From JBMYQA01 sp049600855 (GTDB lineage Bacteria; Bacteroidota; Bacteroidia; Cytophagales; Flammeovirgaceae), in NCBI GenBank assembly GCA_049600855.1, contig JBMYQA010000107.1, forward strand, positions 1 through 18,233: a DNA stretch of 18,233 nt, in the 5' to 3' direction. The position numbers and the translations under genes were made by a program. Positions 14,236 through 18,233 of the stretch are shown piece by piece. The notes beneath the pieces were generated by a model. That model did no database searches. It was not told the origin of the DNA and saw only the letters and a list, made by a program, of their open reading frames with translations. How positions within the stretch are numbered: position 1 is the first letter of the stretch; every line of letters begins with the position of its first letter.

Positions 14236-15537
14236 TTACTCTACTTTTTCAATACGACTGGGTGTTGTGGAACCTTTCACGATGGATTCGGTTCCTTGAG
14301 CAATGAGCATAATAATTTCCGTCATGTTTTGGATATCCAATGTTTCTACCTCATCATCGACATGATGATAGTATTTGTCATTATCAATTTGTGAAGTAGA
14401 AATGGTATGTGCGGGAACACCTTTTTTGGCTAAACTGGCATTATCAGCTCGGTAGAATAAACGGTATTGGGGGTAGGGATCAGGATAGATTTTATAAGGA
14501 CTATCCGCAAGGTTTTGGTTGAGTATTTCTCCTAAATCACTTCGATCATATCCTGTTAAGAAAGCTTCTTTTTTGCCAAATTTTGACACCTTACCGATCA
14601 TTTCAATATTAATTCCCGCAATTACTTTTGCCACATCAATTTGTGTAGTGAAGTAATTAGAACCATGTAAGCCAATTTCTTCAGCCGTAAAGCAAGCAAA
14701 AATTAAACTACGTTCATTAATATTTACCTTTTTGAAATGCTGAGCTAATGTAATCACCGCAGCAATGCCAGAAGCATCATCATCTGCTCCATTAGCAATC
14801 GAATCTTCAGCATTACCAGCTATAATTCCAATGTGGTCGTGATGCCCTGAATAGATAACGTATTCCCCTTTTTTACTTTTTCCAGGTAATACCCCAATTA
14901 CATTTGAGACGTTGATCGTGCTCACTTCACTAGTTGAGGCAAATGAGATGTCCTGTGCTTCGGTCAAATCGGTAAGTACCCAAATAATGAGCTTCTGATT
15001 TTCCTCAGATTCAGTAGTGTATTTTTCTTGCATCATCATCTTTCGGGCTTTTTGGAACTGTGTTTTCCAAGCACGATCGACTAGAAAAAGTGTGCTCTCC
15101 GCGATTTCGGTATGGTTGAGAACTTTTTGGAAAAAGTCAGCATCTTCCTCTATGGTCACTACTGAGATCTCTTCTAAATCATTAATTTCTATTTTGGGTG
15201 CATTGGCATAAAAAAAGATATGCTCAAGTTCAATTTTGCGTTTATTCACGCGTGCATTTATGGAAATCGGTTTAACTTTTGTCAGGTTGAATTGCTGTAA
15301 GAAGCCTTTTTGCGTACCAAAAGGCTTGAGTCCAATTTCTTTATACTTTTCAGCGATGTAATTTGCTGCTTTTTGGGCACCAGGTGTGCCTGCTTTTCGC
15401 CCCATCATCTCATCACTGGCAAGTTTAGTGATGGTTTCTTTTACAAAAGATGGATCAATTTGGGCATCACTTTGGCAAGCGACTAGCACGGATATTATTC
15501 CAAGAAATATCCATAAGTTATGAATAGTGATCTTCAT
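14236..15537 (-). CDS. M28 family metallopeptidase, predicted lipoprotein
   Basis: The 433-residue product has a lipoprotein signal (hydrophobic 8-20, lipobox VLVAC, C21) and is exported. The N-terminal half (about 28-205) holds the DEMMGRKAGTPGA block typical of this M28 subgroup and a PA-like insert. The C-terminal half has the two-zinc aminopeptidase site: GHHDHIG (H232), GADDDASG (D253), catalytic E286 in FTAEEIG, E312 in NIEMIG and H391 in YYHHVDDE. All positions are filled, so it should be active on peptides in the periplasm or on the outer membrane. It is the last gene of a probable operon after the hybrid kinase and yidD, with 65 bp before it. Confidence 0.93.
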   Translation of the reverse strand: MKITIHNLWIFLGIISVLVACQSDAQIDPSFVKETITKLASDEMMGRKAGTPGAQKAANYIAEKYKEIGLKPFGTQKGFLQQFNLTKVKPISINARVNKRKIELEHIFFYANAPKIEINDLEEISVVTIEEDADFFQKVLNHTEIAESTLFLVDRAWKTQFQKARKMMMQEKYTTESEENQKLIIWVLTDLTEAQDISFASTSEVSTINVSNVIGVLPGKSKKGEYVIYSGHHDHIGIIAGNAEDSIANGADDDASGIAAVITLAQHFKKVNINERSLIFACFTAEEIGLHGSNYFTTQIDVAKVIAGINIEMIGKVSKFGKKEAFLTGYDRSDLGEILNQNLADSPYKIYPDPYPQYRLFYRADNASLAKKGVPAHTISTSQIDNDKYYHHVDDEVETLDIQNMTEIIMLIAQGTESIVKGSTTPSRIEKVE

Positions 15538-15602
15538 GTAAGTACAATTAAAATACAGGCGCAGTAATTCAAGCCTGCAACAGTTAGCGTTAGAACGGAA
15601 AG

Positions 15603-15833
15603 TTAATCATTAGATTGCTTAGGCGGAACAGGATCATGACCACTGGCACTCCAAGGATGGCAACGGCCAATTCGTTTGAGACCTAACCAAGTTCCTTTAA
15701 ATGGGCCATGAATTTTAATGGCTTGAATCATATAGGTGGAACAGGTGGGTGTATACCTGCAAGAAGATGGGAAGTAAGGAGAAATCGCTCCTTGATAAAA
15801 TCGTACTAACCCTATTAACAGCTTTCTAATCAT
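15603..15833 (-). CDS. yidD: Membrane protein insertion efficiency factor YidD
   Basis: This is a 76-residue small membrane-associated protein of the YidD (DUF37) family, which helps YidC-dependent insertion of inner-membrane proteins. The family pattern spans nearly the whole chain: an amphipathic N-terminus (MIRKLLIGLVRFYQG), then ISPYFPSSCRYTPTCSTY with its conserved cysteines, then KGTWLGLKRIGRCHPW and GHDPVP. Length is normal. It begins 19 bp after the hybrid kinase stop and precedes the M28 peptidase. The usual rpmH-rnpA-yidC neighbours are absent. Confidence 0.95.
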   Translation of the reverse strand: MIRKLLIGLVRFYQGAISPYFPSSCRYTPTCSTYMIQAIKIHGPFKGTWLGLKRIGRCHPWSASGHDPVPPKQSND

Positions 15834-15852
15834 ATTGCACTGATTTGCCTGA

Positions 15853-16941
15853 TTATTTTATGAGTGGTAAGTGAAAGGAAAAACAAGTGCCTTTACCCAC
15901 TTCACTATCAATTTGTAATTGACTATGATGCTTTTTAATAAACTCTTGGCAAAGCAACAGTCCTAATCCTGTACCCTTTTCGTTTTCTGTGCCTACAGTA
16001 GACGCCGTAACTTTAGGGTTAAACAGTTGCTCAATTTGTTTATCCGACATTCCAACACCAGTATCTTTTACCAATATTTTGAGCCTATTTTCGTCAGATT
16101 TTGCATCAATAGAAATTATGCCCGATCGTGGCGTAAATTTTAATGCATTAGCCACTAAGTTACGTAAAATTGTAGAGACCATGTTTTTGTCGGCATTTAC
16201 ATAAATCAACTCATTTAAGCCGTTGTTTAGTTCAATTTCTTTGTGTTGAGCCTTGGATTGTTCGAGTAAAAAGGTTTCATCTACCAAGGATTTTAACTCC
16301 ACTTTTTCAGGTTGAAAGGCAATGTTATCCCTTAAATTGCGTGCCCATAATAATAGGTTATTCAATAAACTGTAATTGGCATGTAGCTGAGGTTCAATGA
16401 GTTCCATGAATTGATAGAGGAATTCTCCTTCCAGTTTTTGGGAAAGCACCATTTTTACAGCTTGGTTAAGATTGGCAACAGGGCCTCGGAGGTCGTGCGC
16501 AATTACCGAAAGAATTTCATTTTTACTTTGATTGAGGTGTTTGATTTCCTTATAGCTTCTGGACAGCTCAATCATGGAACGCATTCGGGCAACCAACTCA
16601 ATAGAATCTACTGGTTTTCGAATATAGTCGGCTGCGCCAGCTTCTAAGGCCGTTTTTAGGTGATCGGAAGAAACCATTACCCCTGAACACATGATGACGG
16701 GAATATCTTGCGTTTCGGGAGATTTTTTCAATTGTCGCATCAACTCGATGCCGTTCATGGTTGGCATTTCCCAATCGGTAATGATGATATCGGGCAGTTC
16801 AAGCTGGGCAATTTTTAGCGCAAAAGCCCCATTGTTTGCCTGAAAGATTTCATAATTAGGTTCTTCACGTTCAACAATACGCATAATGACCTCTAATTGT
16901 AAAGGATCATCATCTACTACAAGTATTTTAGCTTTCGCCAT
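15853..16941 (-). CDS. Hybrid response regulator-histidine kinase (receiver first)
   Basis: This 362-residue cytoplasmic protein has an N-terminal receiver (about 4-120; DD at 10-11, phosphoacceptor D56 in TDWEMP, S86, K109 in YIRKP), a short coiled-coil linker, HisKA (H149 in SVIAHDLRGP) and HATPase_c with N265 in NLVANALKFT, DTGVG (293-297) and GTGLG (323-327). All catalytic boxes are present. It has no sensor or TM segment, so it probably takes its signal through phosphorylation or binding at the receiver. The frame is open to an ATG at 16989, but the receiver begins at MAKAKILVVDDD; I chose 16941 (16947 also possible). The gene precedes yidD by 19 bp. Its receiver is about half identical, without gaps, to that of the divergent regulator at 17385. 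Confidence 0.92.
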   Translation of the reverse strand: MAKAKILVVDDDPLQLEVIMRIVEREEPNYEIFQANNGAFALKIAQLELPDIIITDWEMPTMNGIELMRQLKKSPETQDIPVIMCSGVMVSSDHLKTALEAGAADYIRKPVDSIELVARMRSMIELSRSYKEIKHLNQSKNEILSVIAHDLRGPVANLNQAVKMVLSQKLEGEFLYQFMELIEPQLHANYSLLNNLLLWARNLRDNIAFQPEKVELKSLVDETFLLEQSKAQHKEIELNNGLNELIYVNADKNMVSTILRNLVANALKFTPRSGIISIDAKSDENRLKILVKDTGVGMSDKQIEQLFNPKVTASTVGTENEKGTGLGLLLCQEFIKKHHSQLQIDSEVGKGTCFSFHLPLIK

Positions 16942-16957
16942 GTTCATGTTTGCCAAA

Positions 16958-16976
16958 TTCAGTATAAAGTACTGAA
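16958..16976. promoter_or_regulatory. Inverted repeat just upstream of the hybrid kinase start
   Basis: TTCAGTA (16958-16964) and TACTGAA (16970-16976) form a perfect 7-bp inverted repeat around TAAAG. It is 16 bp upstream of the chosen kinase start and overlaps a poor minus-strand TAnnTTTG-like box (16954-16961). It could be an operator for a dimeric regulator or an RNA hairpin. Confidence 0.35.
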
Positions 16977-17080
16977 GAGGAGGAGTCATTCAACTGCTCT
17001 GTTTTCGAATTTAAAGATATTCATCAATATAACAGAAAATATTGGTAGACATTGTGGGGACAGGTAATAATTTGCGCTTC

Positions 17081-17111
17081 AAAAAAAATGGAGTTGAGTT
17101 GGGAAACTCAA
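17081..17111 (-). terminator. Orphan terminator-like hairpin, minus strand
   Basis: On the minus strand, TTGAGTT (17105-17111) pairs perfectly with AACTCAA (17094-17100) around a four-base loop. Five bases later there is a run of eight T (17081-17088 read in reverse). No minus-strand gene lies upstream of it within the window, so if it works it ends an unannotated transcript. Confidence 0.4.
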
Positions 17112-17384
17112 TGTAGGCAAAGTGGCAGCTAGGAAGCTTCCACGAGCATTTTAGTAAAACAGATGGACTACTAGCGTATTACAAACCCTGTGCTAATCAT
17201 TCTAAAAATTTTGAAAACCATGGCTTGATACAATAAGTTTCTTAAAAGAATTTGTGAGATTTTTTGACAAAAGTAAAAAAGGCGATAGATTACTGTGATT
17301 GAAATGTTTACAGGTTCCTAAATTCAACATTTCATAAAGCTGAATCTTTTTTATCGTTACTAAACTTCTATTAAACAATTAATC

Positions 17385-18233
17385 ATGTCAGTGAATAAGG
17401 TGCTCATAGCCGATGATAATTCTGCAAATATTGATGTTTTCTTTTCATTTTTCGATAAGTTACCTGAGGAATATGAAGTGTTGTATGCTGCAAATGGTAA
17501 ATTAGCTTATGAAATAGCGGTTATGGAAATTCCTAATTTGATTATCATGGATTGGGAAATGCCTATGATGAATGGAATTGAAGCAACAAGTAAGCTCCAG
17601 CGCAATGAACTGACAAAAGATATTCCTGTGATTATTGCGACAGGAATTATGACCAGTTCCCAAGATTTGGAAATTGCTTTAGAAGCTGGTGCATTTGATT
17701 ATGTGCGCAAGCCCATTGATGAAATTGAGCTAAGAGCCCGTATGAATTCTGCCTTAGCCCTAGCTGCATCACATGCACGTGAGAAAAAGCAACATGAAGA
17801 GATTCAGAAATTGCATCAAAAAGAAAAAAAGTGGATGGAAGCTGAAATAGAACATAAGCAACGAGAGTTGGCCACTTCCGCCATGTTTTTATCTCAAAAA
17901 AATGAAATATTGATTGAATTAGAGAAAAAGCTGGAACGCTTTGGAGATGGATTAGACGTTCATGAATTGAGAAAACTCAAAGAAATTCGGCATTTAATTA
18001 AGGATAATTTGAGGGTAGATGATAGCTGGGATAGTTTTAAAATACATTTTGAAAAAGTACACCCTAGTTTCTTTAATAACTTACAAGTGACTTATCCACA
18101 TTTGACGTTACACGATTTAAAACTGTGTGCTTACACCCATATTGGCATGGCTAATAAGGAAGTGGCCCAATTACTCCATATCTCAGTAGAAAGTGTGAAA
18201 AAAGCAAAACAACGCTTGAAAAAGAAACTTGAT
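17385..18233 (+). CDS. Response regulator with C-terminal HTH, runs off window
   Basis: The window holds 283 codons without a stop. The N-terminal receiver (about 4-120) has DD at 10-11, phosphoacceptor D56 in MDWEMP, T86 and K109 in YVRKP. A long charged coiled coil follows (about 128-205). At the end is a LuxR/sigma-region-4-like HTH (about 238-283 and on) reading HLTLHDLKLCAY and then NKEVAQLLHISVESVKKAKQ. This HTH form is typical of Bacteroidota regulators with a coiled-coil linker. The ATG at 17385 gives a normal receiver start. The receiver aligns without gaps over 120 residues with that of the divergent hybrid kinase. The C-terminus lies beyond 18233, probably only a few residues further. 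Confidence 0.9.
   Translation, partial: MSVNKVLIADDNSANIDVFFSFFDKLPEEYEVLYAANGKLAYEIAVMEIPNLIIMDWEMPMMNGIEATSKLQRNELTKDIPVIIATGIMTSSQDLEIALEAGAFDYVRKPIDEIELRARMNSALALAASHAREKKQHEEIQKLHQKEKKWMEAEIEHKQRELATSAMFLSQKNEILIELEKKLERFGDGLDVHELRKLKEIRHLIKDNLRVDDSWDSFKIHFEKVHPSFFNNLQVTYPHLTLHDLKLCAYTHIGMANKEVAQLLHISVESVKKAKQRLKKKLD

Larger units (their letters stand above)
16942..17384. other. 443-bp intergenic region between the divergent regulators
   Basis: No protein gene was found here. It contains the inverted repeat at 16958-16976, a minus-strand terminator-like hairpin at 17081-17111, and a minus-strand TACTTTTG (17268-17275) that fits TAnnTTTG but has no matching -33 box. No convincing plus-strand promoter for the regulator at 17385 was seen. 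Confidence 0.5.

Noticed and set aside
1..18233. CRISPR array, tRNA, rRNA, prophage or toxin-antitoxin genes
   Set aside because: No regularly spaced repeats, no cloverleaf or rRNA-like sequence recognised, and no phage or toxin-antitoxin gene families seen.

Overview
The window looks like Bacteroidota chromosome, most likely a Cytophagales-type marine or soil lineage. The evidence is AT-rich DNA, weak or absent Shine-Dalgarno sequences, and several promoters fitting the Bacteroidota TTTG / TAnnTTTG pattern. The gene types fit too: 7TMR-DISM and cNMP-gated SpoIIE phosphatases, a response regulator with a Bacteroidota-style C-terminal HTH, a LytTR regulator, BshB1 of bacillithiol synthesis, and SPII lipoproteins. 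The genus is inference. All calls come from reading the sequence; no database search was run.

Layout. Positions 1-93 are a degenerate CCCCAAAA repeat plus AT-rich sequence, joined directly to the middle of a GT2 glycosyltransferase gene (94-1011) that has lost its N-terminal part. Only 11 bp later comes an HAE3/MMPL-type RND exporter (1023-3317). A 422-bp gene-poor stretch with a 12-bp inverted repeat follows, then a small lipoprotein and an unrecognised membrane protein, both on the minus strand. At 5115-7349 is a 7TMR-DISM-SpoIIE sensor phosphatase whose 3' end overlaps, tail to tail, a membrane-anchored LuxR-type HTH protein (7339-7803, minus). A radical SAM/SPASM gene (7916-9090) is broken by a 10-N gap and about 130 bp of AT-rich sequence lying exactly between two copies of a 13-bp repeat. 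Removing one copy with the insert restores a continuous 340-aa protein.

An intrinsic terminator and a rhomboid protease gene follow. On the minus strand are a cNMP-binding SpoIIE phosphatase, bshB1 and a dihydrofolate reductase gene. The DHFR gene is divergent from an alpha/beta hydrolase-LytTR regulator operon, and the two promoters overlap. A second minus-strand operon encodes a receiver-first histidine kinase, yidD and an M28 peptidase lipoprotein. Divergent from it, and running off the window end, is a response regulator (17385 onward) with a C-terminal HTH.

The theme is signal transduction: two SpoIIE outputs with different sensory inputs, one hybrid kinase, two response regulators and one membrane-tethered HTH, mixed with housekeeping genes (folA, bshB1, yidD). 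The most notable structural points are the two places where a conserved gene is interrupted by low-complexity DNA (positions 1-93 and 8172-8323), the paralogous receiver pair in divergent orientation, and a possible small minus-strand RNA in the space between them. I did not find a clear new defence, mobile or biosynthetic system.
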